A stretch of 64,000 nucleotides of DNA, taken from assembly GCA_016929905.1 (NCBI GenBank), contig JAFGHX010000047.1, positions 36,405 through 100,404 on the forward strand, in the 5' to 3' direction. Made by a program: the position numbers and the translations under genes. Shown here in pieces: positions 8,986-18,034 of the stretch (positions are counted from its first letter, which is position 1; each line of letters opens with the position of its first letter). This stretch comes from Kiritimatiellia bacterium (GTDB taxonomy: Bacteria; Verrucomicrobiota; Kiritimatiellia; JAFGHX01). The notes under the pieces are model-generated. The model ran no database searches and was not told the origin of the DNA. It saw only the letters and a list, made by a program, of their open reading frames with translations.

Positions 8986-10092
8986 ATGACAACCGTATCC
9001 AGAATCGACAACCCCAAATTCCCCGAACTCCACATCGAAACCGGCTACGAGAACAGCAATCCGGCCGACCCCGCACGCATTCAGGTGGCGCCCGACGGCC
9101 GGTTCATGCTGCGCCAGCACCTGGAACCCAACGCGCCGCCCGGCTATTCGTTCCACCTCAACGTCGCGTTCGTCAACGCGGGCAAGACCGCGCTCGGCGT
9201 GCCGCTTCGGATCGAATGGGGCGAGAAGCAGTACGACTGGTGCCGGAACCACATGTACGTGGGCTACGACTCCGGCAACGACTGGCAGATGATCGCGGCC
9301 GACGGCCACGCGGGCATAACAGACATGGAGCTGATCGTGCCGCCTGGCCGGCACCTGCTCTGCGTCACGCCCATCTTCACCCTGGCCGACTATCGGGCAT
9401 TCCTCGCCGAGTTCGGCGCGCACGAGCTGGTCGAAACAGTCGAGGTGGGCGAATCGCACGAAGGCCGGCGCCTCGCATGCTTGAGGCTCGGCAAAACGGG
9501 CGCGCCCAAAGCGGTCATCACGACCCGCGCGCACGGCTACGAAACGGCGTGCGCGTTCTGTATGCGCGGCTGGCTCCGAAAGCTGCTGGCCGGCCCCGAC
9601 GCCTACCGCCGACTTCTCGAGCGGATGGAATTGTTCATCTTCCCCATGATCAACCCGGACGCCGTCGCGGCGGGCAACTGCTGTCTCGCGCCGACCGGCG
9701 TGAACTTCGGCCGGGAACTCGCCCTCTCCTCCGACCGCGACAGAGGCGCCAAGGCGCTGAACGACTTCATCCTGGGGCTCGCGCCCGCCTTCTACATGGA
9801 CATGCACAATCATACCGGCGGGCGGCTGCTCGATTCGTTTCGGTCAAACAGCCAGGACCTCGTCGACGCGTTCAACGCCGTGGCGCCCGATGAGTCCCGG
9901 TTCCAGAAGGTCTGGGACAACTACGCGAAGACGTATGTGCCCGGCTACCTCACGTGGGAATGCACGGAGCGGTTCGGCACGCTGCGCGGCCTGACGGAAT
10001 TCCCGTGGTACATCCGGCTGCCCGCGGATATGGAGGCGTTCGGGGTGCGGTTTTTCGACGCGTTGATGCCCCTGGTGGCGGAAAGAGGCTGA
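8986..10092 (+). CDS. M14-family zinc carboxypeptidase-like protein
   Basis: This 368-residue protein has an N-terminal beta-rich domain (1-140) and a C-terminal metallocarboxypeptidase fold. The zinc ligands look intact: H183 and E186 in RAHGYE, and H274 or H276 in MDMHNH. R243 in NFGRE fits the substrate-anchoring position, and E338 in GLTEFPWY fits the catalytic glutamate. M14 enzymes remove C-terminal residues or cleave amide bonds in peptidoglycan or aminoacyl conjugates. No signal peptide is visible, so it probably acts in the cytoplasm, which is unusual next to secreted proteins. The start ATG follows a weak ribosome site (gaggaacg) and the heptamer repeat. The real substrate is unknown. 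Confidence 0.8.
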   Translation: MTTVSRIDNPKFPELHIETGYENSNPADPARIQVAPDGRFMLRQHLEPNAPPGYSFHLNVAFVNAGKTALGVPLRIEWGEKQYDWCRNHMYVGYDSGNDWQMIAADGHAGITDMELIVPPGRHLLCVTPIFTLADYRAFLAEFGAHELVETVEVGESHEGRRLACLRLGKTGAPKAVITTRAHGYETACAFCMRGWLRKLLAGPDAYRRLLERMELFIFPMINPDAVAAGNCCLAPTGVNFGRELALSSDRDRGAKALNDFILGLAPAFYMDMHNHTGGRLLDSFRSNSQDLVDAFNAVAPDESRFQKVWDNYAKTYVPGYLTWECTERFGTLRGLTEFPWYIRLPADMEAFGVRFFDALMPLVAERG

Positions 10093-10106
10093 GGAGGGTT
10101 CCGCCC

Positions 10107-10195
10107 GCAATCGCGGCTCGCGAGGACGCTCGCCCTCCAGGTGGCCAATGCAGTGCCGCCCATGGAGGGCGAGCGTCCTCGCGAGCCGCGATTGC
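10107..10195. repeat. Palindromic intergenic repeat with perfect 33-bp arms
   Basis: A perfect inverted repeat has its left arm at 10107-10139 (starting gcaatcgcggctcgcgagga) and its right arm at 10163-10195, separated by a 23-bp loop. It lies between the carboxypeptidase gene and the beta-helix gene at 10223. Related copies are at 12397, 39291 and 40593. It would form a strong hairpin in RNA and resembles REP/BIME elements of other bacteria. Confidence 0.95.
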
Positions 10196-10222
10196 ACGCA
10201 GTCCACAACGAAGGAGACAAGC

Positions 10223-12373
10223 ATGACCACCCGACACGTGCTGCCCGGTATGCTGACAGCGGCAACGATGCTTGCCACACTCTCAACCCACGCCGCCGAC
10301 TACGTCCTCTCGCCCAACGGCTCGGACACCGCCGCCGGCACGCGCGCCCAGCCGTGGCAAACGATCGAGAAGATCAACGCCAGCGTCCGCGCCGGCGACA
10401 CCGTCTCCCTCCTGCCGGGCGACTATGCGGGGGCGCTCTCCCCTCAACACGGCGGCGAGCCCGGCAAGCCGATCCTGTTTCGCGCCGACCCGCCGCTCCA
10501 GGCCCGGCTCCGTGGCGGCGATGCGGCGATCGATCTCACGGGCAAAGCGCACCTCGTCTTCGACGGATTGCTCGTGGAGCCGAAATCCGGCCGGTTCTGG
10601 ACGGCGCAGGACTGCAGCGAGATCACGGTGACCAACTGCCAGTTCCGGAACTCGCTCAAAGGCTATAGCGCCATGCTCTTCAAGACGTGCGGCATGATCC
10701 GCCTTCTGAACTGCCGCATCGCACGCCAGCCCGGCCGGCCGGACCGGCCGTCCATCGCCGGCAACATGATCCACACCGATTCGTGTGACGGGTTCGTGAT
10801 CGACGGCTGCACGATCGGAGAAGTCGGGCACAGCCCCGCCTTCCTCATGAAGACGAGCCGCCTCATCGTGCGCCGCACGCTCTTCTACGCCGGCTGGGGC
10901 CGCGCGTTCGAAGTGTTCAGCGCGAACCGCGTCCTGTTCGAGAACAACGTGGTCGTCGGCGCGTTCGACAGCGCCGGCTCCGCCGATTCGCCCGCCAAGG
11001 CCATGCCGAACCCCGGCATCTTCCGCCGCAACCTCATGGCGCGCAGCTACGGCAGACCGATCACCTCCAGCGTCTACGGCAACTTCCAGATCAAGAGCGG
11101 CCGGTTCTACCACAACACCGTCTGCTGCAACCTCGACGAAGGGTGGAGCCTCGGCGGCGGGCAGCCGGACCTGCAGAACGTCGCCGATTGCCAGTGGCTG
11201 AACAACATCTTCCACAACAACGATTATACCGGCAACTTCAGGCAGATCTCGCTCGTCAACATGCCGCCGGACACACGCATCGCGCACAACATCATCGCCG
11301 GCGACGCGCCCGGCCGGAAGGTCATCCACATCTGGAACCAGAACCACTACGACCGCTACACCGTCGAGCAGGCCAACGCGTTGCCCGGCGGCCTGTTCAG
11401 CGCCAATCTCGACCTCGTGCCCCGCTTCGTCAACGCGGCGCAGGACGACTTCCGCCTCGCACCCGGCAGCCCGGGCGTCGACGCCGCCGCGTTCCTCGCC
11501 CGCACGACCCGGGAAGGATCGGGCCGGGACATCCCGGTGAGCGACGCCCTGTGCTTCTATGACGGATTCGAACTCCCCGGCGAGCAGGGCGATCTCGTCT
11601 GGATCGGAACCGACCGGCGGCAGGCCCGCGTGCTCAAAGCCGACCGGTCGAACAACGTGCTCGTGGTCGACCGCCCGCTGCACTGGCGGAAGGACGAGCC
11701 GGTCTCGCTCCCCTACTCCGGCCGCGCGCCGGATATCGGCGCCATGGAGGCCGGCGCCGAGCACGAGGCGTGGTACCACCCCTTGCATATCCCGAACGGC
11801 AGCTACTGGACGCCGCCCGCCGACCCGCGCGTGCCGCTGCTCGTGAGCGACTGGGAGCCCGACACCCGGGAAACGTGGGGCATCCTCTGGAACATGACAC
11901 GCCGGCTCAACAGCGCACATGAGCGCGTCGCCGATACCGCCGCCGGCGGCAAGTACTCGCTGCGCACCTACGCCACCGGCAGCCGGTCCATCCTCGCCGT
12001 CGATACCACCGTCCGCTTCTGGGAGCTTGACCGGTACCCGTTCGTCCACTTCGCCTACAGAATCCCCAACGGCGTCGCCGTCGGGCTCTGGGTGCGCGCC
12101 TTCCGGCAGGAGGACGGCTCGCGCGAACCGCTCGTCTGCCTGGCCGGCTCCGCCGCGCTGCCCGAACGCGAAGGCGACGCCGCGCGGAAATACACATTGA
12201 CCGACGACGGCCAATGGCACAGGATCACCGTCGATGCGCGTGCGGTGCGTGCGATCTGCCCAACGGCCCGCCACCTCCGCGCCGTCCTGTTCCGCAACAG
12301 CAGCGGCAAATCGGGCATCGGCGACAAGGGGGACCAGTTCTGGCTGGACGACTTTTCGATTGAGGCGAGGTGA
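10223..12373 (+). CDS. Secreted right-handed beta-helix protein with C-terminal binding domain
   Basis: This 716-residue protein has a signal peptide (residues 1-24, ending STHAADYV). The opening YVLSPNGSDTAAGTRAQPWQTIEKI is the entry motif typical of DUF1565/parallel-beta-helix proteins. Helix coils follow to about residue 420 (NCQFRNS, NCRIARQ, NNVVVG, NNIFHNNDYTGN). The last about 180 residues form a beta-rich region like a carbohydrate-binding module (HFAYRIPNGVAVGLWVRAF, then WHRITVDARAV). It is likely a secreted polysaccharide-binding or lyase-type protein. The ORF track starts at 10148 inside the palindromic repeat; the ATG at 10223 follows aaggag with 6-bp spacing and begins the signal peptide. 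No active-site residues can be assigned. Confidence 0.83.
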   Translation: MTTRHVLPGMLTAATMLATLSTHAADYVLSPNGSDTAAGTRAQPWQTIEKINASVRAGDTVSLLPGDYAGALSPQHGGEPGKPILFRADPPLQARLRGGDAAIDLTGKAHLVFDGLLVEPKSGRFWTAQDCSEITVTNCQFRNSLKGYSAMLFKTCGMIRLLNCRIARQPGRPDRPSIAGNMIHTDSCDGFVIDGCTIGEVGHSPAFLMKTSRLIVRRTLFYAGWGRAFEVFSANRVLFENNVVVGAFDSAGSADSPAKAMPNPGIFRRNLMARSYGRPITSSVYGNFQIKSGRFYHNTVCCNLDEGWSLGGGQPDLQNVADCQWLNNIFHNNDYTGNFRQISLVNMPPDTRIAHNIIAGDAPGRKVIHIWNQNHYDRYTVEQANALPGGLFSANLDLVPRFVNAAQDDFRLAPGSPGVDAAAFLARTTREGSGRDIPVSDALCFYDGFELPGEQGDLVWIGTDRRQARVLKADRSNNVLVVDRPLHWRKDEPVSLPYSGRAPDIGAMEAGAEHEAWYHPLHIPNGSYWTPPADPRVPLLVSDWEPDTRETWGILWNMTRRLNSAHERVADTAAGGKYSLRTYATGSRSILAVDTTVRFWELDRYPFVHFAYRIPNGVAVGLWVRAFRQEDGSREPLVCLAGSAALPEREGDAARKYTLTDDGQWHRITVDARAVRAICPTARHLRAVLFRNSSGKSGIGDKGDQFWLDDFSIEAR

Positions 12374-12396
12374 GCACCGGACAGCGCCGCCCGTGG

Positions 12397-12534
12397 ATCG
12401 CGGCTCGCGAGGACGTTCGCCCTCCAGTTGTGGCCGCGGACACCGCGCCCCACGCCTGGCGGACGAGCGTCCTCACGCGACGGTACAGGCAGAGACGCCG
12501 CGTGCATGCATGGAGGGCGAGCGTCTCGCGAGCC
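12397..12534. repeat. Palindromic intergenic repeat, diverged copy
   Basis: The left arm (12397-12426, starting atcgcggctcgcgaggacg) and right arm (12511-12534, tggagggcgagcgtctcgcg) match the 10107-10195 repeat with a few changes. A third, eroded arm-like stretch lies between them near 12458. It sits between the beta-helix gene and the heptamer repeat. Confidence 0.85.
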
Positions 12535-12568
12535 GTCGTCACGACGCCGGATCACTCGTACGGAAAGG

Positions 12569-12603
12569 ACCATCAACCATCAACCATTGACCATCAACCA
12601 TCG
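12569..12603. repeat. 7-bp tandem repeat (accatca/accattg), five copies
   Basis: Five perfectly phased heptamers end 17 bp before the ATG of the carbon-nitrogen hydrolase gene. The unit is the same as at 8942-8969 in another register. The position between promoter region and ribosome site is conserved between the two sites. Confidence 0.85.
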
Positions 12604-12620
12604 GTAAAGGGGGCAAAGCC

Positions 12621-13541
12621 ATGTCACGCAAGGTGAAGATCACCGCCATCCAGATCCCGGACGAAATCCGGGGCGCGAACGCGCAGGAGAAGTACGCGTG
12701 CAACCTGAAGAACATCGAGGACTACCTTACGATGGCCGGTGAGGCCGGCTGCGACCTGACCGGGATCGGCGAGTGCTCCAACACGCGCGGGCTCACGCCG
12801 GCCGAGAAGAAGGAGGTGCTCGGTCCCATCGAGGGCGGGCGCGAGGTGGAGATCGGCGCGCGGCTTGCGAAGAGGTACCGCATGAACATCGTGCTCGGGA
12901 TAGCCGGGTACGAAGGCGACAAGAAGCGGAACGTCGGCGTCGTCATCGACCGCAAGGGCGGGATCGCGGGGATCTACCGCAAGGTGCAGCTCACCCGCCG
13001 TGAGGTGCAGGCCGGCGTCGTGCCGGGCGACGACTACGCGGTCTTCGACCTGGACTTCGGCCGGATCGGCGTCGTGATCTGCCACGATATGAGCTTCGCG
13101 GAATCCACACGCATCCTCGGCGTGCGCCGCGCGGAGATTATCATGTGGCCGTCCAATTGGTCCGGCTGGGGCCGCGACCTGTCCAACTGCATGATCCGCT
13201 GCCGCGCGATCGACAGCGGCGCGTTCCTCGTCTTCCTCAGCCACGCCTCAAACCCGGTCACCTGCCATCAGGCGTGGAAGCGCGGCGTTGCCGGCTGCAC
13301 CTGCGTCGTCAGCCCGATGGGCGAGATCGTCGCGCAGAGCCCGCAGCGCGCGCCCGGCATCGTCAGCATCGAGGTCGATCTCGACATCAAACGCATCGCG
13401 CCCGGCTTCACCTGCGACGGAACCGACGTGTTCATGGATGAGATGCTCTGCGAACGCCGGCCCGAAATCTACGCCCCGCTCTGCGACCCGGCACTCGTAC
13501 CCCCGCCGCCGCGCGAGCATCCGCAGCGGACCGATGCGTGA
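12621..13541 (+). CDS. Carbon-nitrogen hydrolase (nitrilase superfamily)
   Basis: This 306-residue cytoplasmic protein carries the nitrilase-superfamily triad: E51 in GIGECS, K121 in GIYRKVQL and C154 in VVICHDMSF. The family hydrolyses amides, carbamoyl groups or nitriles through a cysteine thioester. The alpha-beta-beta-alpha sandwich layout and the length (about 300 residues) are normal, and the C-terminal proline-rich tail is short. The start ATG follows agggggc about 6 bases upstream, directly behind the heptamer repeat. A rho-independent terminator lies about 80 bp after the stop, so this ends a transcription unit. With the carboxypeptidase-like gene nearby it suggests an amide substrate such as an N-acyl or amidated sugar, but that is inference. 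Confidence 0.9.
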   Translation: MSRKVKITAIQIPDEIRGANAQEKYACNLKNIEDYLTMAGEAGCDLTGIGECSNTRGLTPAEKKEVLGPIEGGREVEIGARLAKRYRMNIVLGIAGYEGDKKRNVGVVIDRKGGIAGIYRKVQLTRREVQAGVVPGDDYAVFDLDFGRIGVVICHDMSFAESTRILGVRRAEIIMWPSNWSGWGRDLSNCMIRCRAIDSGAFLVFLSHASNPVTCHQAWKRGVAGCTCVVSPMGEIVAQSPQRAPGIVSIEVDLDIKRIAPGFTCDGTDVFMDEMLCERRPEIYAPLCDPALVPPPPREHPQRTDA

Positions 13542-13556
13542 TCCACGCGCAGCCAG

Positions 13557-13586
13557 TCCGTGCGGGTCCGTGTCCGTCCGTGTTCG
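13557..13586. repeat. 10-bp tandem repeat (tccgtgnnnn), three copies
   Basis: Three 10-bp units beginning tccgtg start 15 bp after the hydrolase stop. This is the same design and the same position relative to a stop codon as the block at 2399-2428. Confidence 0.75.
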
Positions 13587-13622
13587 GCCGCCCGAAGCCG
13601 TCGAGGGGAAGCCACCCGGCTG

Positions 13623-13649
13623 CACCCGTCTGGAATCGGGTGTTTTTTT
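13623..13649 (+). terminator. Rho-independent terminator after the carbon-nitrogen hydrolase
   Basis: A 6-bp G+C-rich stem (cacccg / cgggtg) with an 8-base loop is followed by seven T residues. It is the only textbook intrinsic terminator seen in the window, and it separates the hydrolase from the zinc transporter gene. Confidence 0.85.
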
Positions 13650-13678
13650 GTTCCACTCCGCGCCGCACACGGCATAAT
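13648..13678 (+). promoter_or_regulatory. Weak sigma-70-type promoter candidate for the zinc transporter
   Basis: The hexamers ttgttc and cataat are spaced 19 bp apart, 45 bp before the ATG at 13723. The -10 hexamer is good (5 of 6) but the spacing is long. A clear zinc-uptake-regulator operator was not seen. Confidence 0.3.
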
Positions 13679-13722
13679 AGAGACGCGGGGCACGGTCCGG
13701 CGGCAACGGCGGAGAGCAGACG

Positions 13723-14535
13723 ATGGACACGCACAGTGTGCTGATCGCGTTCGGGCTGACGTTGTTCGCCGGGCTGTCGACAGGGATCGGCAGCGCGCTC
13801 GCCTTCTTTGCCAGGCGCACGAACACGAAGTTCCTCTCCGTGGCGCTCGGCTTCTCCGCCGGCGTCATGCTCTATGTCTCGTTCGTCGAAATCCTGTACA
13901 AGGCCAAGGATGCGCTCGTCGCCGAACTGGGCGAGACGCCGGGCTGGTGGGCGACCGTCGGCGCGTTCTTCGGCGGGATCGTCCTGATCGGGGTCATCGA
14001 CCAACTCGTCCCCTCGTTCGAGAATCCGCACGAAGCGCGGGATGTCGCCGAGATGCGCGCGGGGCCCCAAGCCGACCCGAACGCCAGACTCCTGCGCATG
14101 GGACTGTTCACCGCGCTGGCGATCGCGATCCACAACTTCCCCGAAGGCCTCGCCACGTTCACCGCCGCCCTGAAGGACACGCATCTCGGCCTCTCCATCG
14201 CCGTCGCCATCGCCATCCACAATATCCCGGAAGGGATCGCCGTCTCCGTGCCGGTCTTCTACGCCACCGGCAATCGCAAGAAGGCGTTCGCCTATTCCTT
14301 TCTCTCGGGCGTCGCCGAGCCCGTGGGCGCCGGAATCGGCTACCTCATCCTGCTGCGCTTCTTCAGCGACGCGGTGTTCGGCGTGCTGTTCGCGCTGGTG
14401 GCCGGGATCATGGTGTTCATCTCGCTCGACGAACTGCTGCCCGCGGCCGAGAAGTACGGCGAACACCACCTGTCGATCTACGGGCTGGTCTCCGGGATGG
14501 TCGTCATGGCCGTGAGCCTCCTGCTGTTCAAATGA
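13723..14535 (+). CDS. zupT: ZIP-family zinc transporter ZupT
   Basis: This 270-residue membrane protein has about eight hydrophobic segments and carries both hallmark motifs of the GufA/ZupT branch of the ZIP family: HNFPEG at residues 137-142 and HNIPEG at 166-171. These lie in the helices that form the metal path. It should import zinc and possibly other divalent metals across the cytoplasmic membrane. The length matches bacterial ZupT. It is the only obvious transporter in the window. The gene at 14579 starts 43 bp downstream with its own ribosome site and may be co-transcribed, although there is no functional reason for it. Confidence 0.93.
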   Translation: MDTHSVLIAFGLTLFAGLSTGIGSALAFFARRTNTKFLSVALGFSAGVMLYVSFVEILYKAKDALVAELGETPGWWATVGAFFGGIVLIGVIDQLVPSFENPHEARDVAEMRAGPQADPNARLLRMGLFTALAIAIHNFPEGLATFTAALKDTHLGLSIAVAIAIHNIPEGIAVSVPVFYATGNRKKAFAYSFLSGVAEPVGAGIGYLILLRFFSDAVFGVLFALVAGIMVFISLDELLPAAEKYGEHHLSIYGLVSGMVVMAVSLLLFK

Positions 14536-14578
14536 TGCGCGGGCCGAAAGTCGAAGCGAGCAGAAAAAGGAGTATGAC

Positions 14579-17500
14579 ATGCGCCACTCGCCGTACCGCC
14601 CCGAACCCAAGCCGCGTTGGCCCGTGACGGCCGGCGCCCTGCTGATCGCCGCCGCCGTGTGCGGCCCGCGCCATGCCGCGGGCCGAAGCGGCATCCCCGT
14701 ACAGCCGGGCATCGAGAACCCGCTCGTCGTGACCCTGGTGCCCGTGCGCGAATGCCGGATCGTGCGCGCGCACGCGGGCACGCCGATCGACGGAACCGTG
14801 CGCAGCCTGGACTACCGCGGCCGCGTCGCGGAATATCCGCGCCGGGCCGGCGACGGCATCAACTACGCCTACAACGACAACGACGGATTGCACCTCACGC
14901 TTTCGGACCGCGTCGGGTTCGACGCCGTCGTCCTGCACGGCGCCGCCAGAACGGACATGGTGGCCGACGCCGCCCACATCGCCAAGCCGGACTCCGGCGA
15001 GTTGCTCTGGCGGTTCAAGGGCCAGGCCGGCGCCCAGACGGCCGTGTTCGCGAAACGGGTCCGCGCGCGCCGGATCAGTTTCTTCAATACCGGTGAAGGG
15101 CACATCTCGGATCTCGGCTTCCTTCGCGTCGAGAAGGGCGGGCTCGCCACAGGCACGCCCATGCCGTGGACGCCCGCCCAACGGGAAGTCGACCTGCAGC
15201 CGCCGCAATCGAAATTCGCGCCGGAAAACATCCGCGCCGCGCTCGATGCACGCTACAAGGAGGGCCATCGCCGGGTCCTGACCCTCATGGCCGGGCGCAA
15301 TGCCGCGGCGTCGATCCCGTTCGAGAAGGACCGCGCCCTCCATTTCATGACGCCCGCCGTCAAGGAGGAACAGGGGCTGGCCGCCATCTCGCTGGAAGGG
15401 CAGGTCGACAGCCTGCTGCGCGACATCCCGCTCACCATCACGGTTCAAGACCCGCTCGACCCGCGGCTCTACCTGCTGTCGGCCGAGTTCGTCTTGAGAC
15501 AGGCCGGGCCGTTCCGGATCGGGCTCGACATGCCCGACCAGATCCTGCTCAAGGACTCCCGGCTCTGGGTGACCCTCCGGTTCGGCGAGGATGTCGTTCT
15601 GACCGGGCGCTCGCGCGCCGCACCCACCTTCTGGCTGCATGCCATTCCCGTGGTCAAGGCTCTGCCCGAAGCGCTTGCCCGGCGCAAGATGCTGCTGCGC
15701 ACCTTCTTCAGCCCGCTGTCCGAACCGCGGCCCTGGAGCCGCTACAAGCGGCAGTCGCGCGAGGCGTTCTTCGCCGGCAGCGAATACGCCGGGCGCTGCC
15801 CCGAACTGTTCATGACCATCGATCAGTGTCACCAGCTCGCGCCCGAGGACAGCACGGTGCGCCAGTACCGCGAATGGGTCTATGCCGGCCACCTGCCGGA
15901 GGTATCGAAAGTCGACCCGCCGCCCGAACCGCCCGCGGGCGTGCCCGCCTGGGCCTGGTACCCGCGCCTGGCCTGGCTGGAGACACGCCGTATCGCCGAG
16001 TGGTGGGTCGAGGAGCGAATGGTCCCCACCGGCGAATTCGGCGGCGTGGTCGGCGACGATACGGACCTGTACCAGCAGTTCGCCGATCTGCCCTTCTTCG
16101 AACGGGACGGCGTGGGCGGCGCCCTGCTCGACGGCGCCGCGCGCATGGCCGAACTGGCCGATAAGCAGAACCTCGAGGGCGGGCTGAACAAGAAGGCGAC
16201 CGACGCGCTGCACGCCTATGAAGAAGGGATCAACCATCTGGCCCTGATGGCACGCTGGTTCTACGGCGACCCCGTCTACCTCGAACGCTGCATGGTCAAC
16301 GCTCGGAACATGGCCAAGCTGACCATCGTCACCGACGACGGCCGCCGCCATTTCCCCGACGAACTCAAGATGGGCGCTGAAGACATCCTCAAACCGCGCG
16401 AACCCGCCCGCGACGGCGGCTCGGCCCCGCTGATGTGGCACGCCGCCTTGCAGTACGCGGACTATAACCGCAGCCCGGCCGCACTCAAGACCGTGCAGGA
16501 ATGGGCCGATGCCTGGCTCAACTATCTGAAACCCGCCCAGTGGGCCAGCCGAGTCGATGTCCGCACCGGCGAGGTGAAGGCCTTCGACACAGACAGCCCC
16601 ATGAAAGAAAGCCGCGGCATGGACACGGCGTTCACATGGCTCTACGCGCTCACCGGCGACCGGCGCTACATCGCCCCCTTCCGCCACTACTTCAAGCAGA
16701 ACAAGACCAATTGGCCCGCACGCCAATTCCTGCCCGATATCTTCGCGACCGGCGGCATCGACGACTTCGAGCCCGACCCGCTGAAGAAGCTCGCCGCGCA
16801 AGAGCCCGTTACCGCGCTGTGGGTGAACAAGGACGTGGAACAACTGATCCAACGCATCGTCGGCAAGACGCGAAACCGAAGCGCGGCGGTCGATACCCTC
16901 TACGACGCCGCACGCTGGCCCGATATGTATACCCGCGCCGGCCAGTACACCGACCGCGTGCTGATGGGTACCCTCATCACCTACCCGTCCTACGCCTTCC
17001 TCGGCGGGTCCTGCAAGCGCAATAAGTTCAACCCCACCCATGCCGTGAGCTGGGACGGGCTCGGCACCGAGTACGGCGCGCTCGTCACCGAGAACAGACC
17101 CGACAGCCTGCGCCTCGCCGTCTACAGCTTCCATAAACGCGAGCGCACCGGCGCCCTGCGGATCTGGGCGCTCGAACACGGGCTCTACAAACTCACGGTC
17201 GGCCCCGATGCGGATCAGGACGGAAACCCCGACCGGGTGGCCAGAAGCGAACTGGTGGAGGTGACCCGCGCGGACACGCTCCCCATCACGATCCCGCCCG
17301 GTGTCGTGACCCTGATCCGGCTGGAGCAGACCGAGAAGCGCGACCCCATCCACACCCGCCCAGACCTCGCCATCGCCGCCCGTGAAACACGCATCGAACC
17401 CATCGTCGACTCCAAAGAGACGCTGCTGTGCGGCCTGCTGCACAATATCGGGTCGGCCGACGTCAACAACGCCGTCGTCGCCGTGCTCGACGGGAAAGGG

Positions 17501-17716
17501 CAGACGATCGCGGAGGAATCGCTCGGCCAGATCCCGGCCCCGCGGGACCTGTTCCCCAGGCACCTCCCCTTCAAGCTGCGCCTGCCGCGCGCGCCGCGCC
17601 GCGACTGGCGGCTCGTGGTCGACCCGGGCAAGGCCGTCGCCGAAATCTACGAAGGCAACAACGACGTGGACCTGGACCGGTTGCCCGCGCGCGATTATTC
17701 GAAGGGATGGGAGTAG
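14579..17716 (+). CDS. Large secreted protein with helical toroid-like core and CARDB-like C-terminus
   Basis: This 1045-residue protein has an N-terminal export signal (PVTAGALLIAAAVCG). It then shows a beta-rich region with DGINYAYNDNDGLHLTL, a long helical core (about 400-800) with CPELFMTIDQCH and HAYEEGINHLALMARWFYGDP, and a C-terminal CARDB-like beta domain (about 925-1035; LLHNIGSADVNNAVVAVLDG, ending EIYEGNN). The core resembles an alpha/alpha toroid of polysaccharide-active enzymes. The family is not recognised and no active site can be named. It is a clear paralogue of the gene at 24348 over almost its full length. The start follows aaaaaggag with 6-bp spacing. Antisense ORF 14528-17563 is a shadow. 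Confidence 0.8.
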   Translation: MRHSPYRPEPKPRWPVTAGALLIAAAVCGPRHAAGRSGIPVQPGIENPLVVTLVPVRECRIVRAHAGTPIDGTVRSLDYRGRVAEYPRRAGDGINYAYNDNDGLHLTLSDRVGFDAVVLHGAARTDMVADAAHIAKPDSGELLWRFKGQAGAQTAVFAKRVRARRISFFNTGEGHISDLGFLRVEKGGLATGTPMPWTPAQREVDLQPPQSKFAPENIRAALDARYKEGHRRVLTLMAGRNAAASIPFEKDRALHFMTPAVKEEQGLAAISLEGQVDSLLRDIPLTITVQDPLDPRLYLLSAEFVLRQAGPFRIGLDMPDQILLKDSRLWVTLRFGEDVVLTGRSRAAPTFWLHAIPVVKALPEALARRKMLLRTFFSPLSEPRPWSRYKRQSREAFFAGSEYAGRCPELFMTIDQCHQLAPEDSTVRQYREWVYAGHLPEVSKVDPPPEPPAGVPAWAWYPRLAWLETRRIAEWWVEERMVPTGEFGGVVGDDTDLYQQFADLPFFERDGVGGALLDGAARMAELADKQNLEGGLNKKATDALHAYEEGINHLALMARWFYGDPVYLERCMVNARNMAKLTIVTDDGRRHFPDELKMGAEDILKPREPARDGGSAPLMWHAALQYADYNRSPAALKTVQEWADAWLNYLKPAQWASRVDVRTGEVKAFDTDSPMKESRGMDTAFTWLYALTGDRRYIAPFRHYFKQNKTNWPARQFLPDIFATGGIDDFEPDPLKKLAAQEPVTALWVNKDVEQLIQRIVGKTRNRSAAVDTLYDAARWPDMYTRAGQYTDRVLMGTLITYPSYAFLGGSCKRNKFNPTHAVSWDGLGTEYGALVTENRPDSLRLAVYSFHKRERTGALRIWALEHGLYKLTVGPDADQDGNPDRVARSELVEVTRADTLPITIPPGVVTLIRLEQTEKRDPIHTRPDLAIAARETRIEPIVDSKETLLCGLLHNIGSADVNNAVVAVLDGKGQTIAEESLGQIPAPRDLFPRHLPFKLRLPRAPRRDWRLVVDPGKAVAEIYEGNNDVDLDRLPARDYSKGWE

Positions 17717-17724
17717 ACCATGCG

Positions 17725-17760
17725 GAATGAAAAATGAAGAATGAAAAATGAAGAATGAAA
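17725..17760. repeat. 14-bp tandem repeat (gaatgaaaaatgaa), 2.6 copies
   Basis: Two full units and one partial unit of an A-rich 14-mer lie just after the stop of the preceding gene, in otherwise GC-rich DNA. The rest of the gap up to 18004 has no recognisable feature. Confidence 0.85.
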
Positions 17761-18004
17761 GAACGGCGCGGCTGGAGGCGGCCGAGTATTTTGACGGGGC
17801 CTACTCGGCTTCGAAGCTCCGGGAACCGGGCGCTCCCGAGTGGACGCCGCCCAGCGGTGCCAAGCCTGGACACAGAACCTCTACCCCGCCCCTTTCGCAA
17901 CCCTTTCGCGCCTTTTCGCGGGCAGTCTCTCCTCGGCTCCACCGAGGACCTCGACAGTCCCACAGGCTCGCCTGTTCCGACCCGCCGCAAATCCCGCCCC
18001 ACGC

Positions 18005-18034
18005 TTGACAACCGCCCCCAAAAACAACTACACT
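18005..18034 (+). promoter_or_regulatory. Sigma-70-type promoter for the 18142 gene
   Basis: A perfect TTGACA is followed 18 bp later by tacact (4 of 6 matches), placing the start of transcription about 100 bp before the ATG at 18142. The DNA between is locally A-rich, as expected of a promoter. Confidence 0.5.

Noticed and set aside
14528-17563. 1011-codon minus-strand ORF
   Set aside because: Antisense shadow of the 14579-17716 gene, whose plus-strand product has a clear paralogue at 24348.
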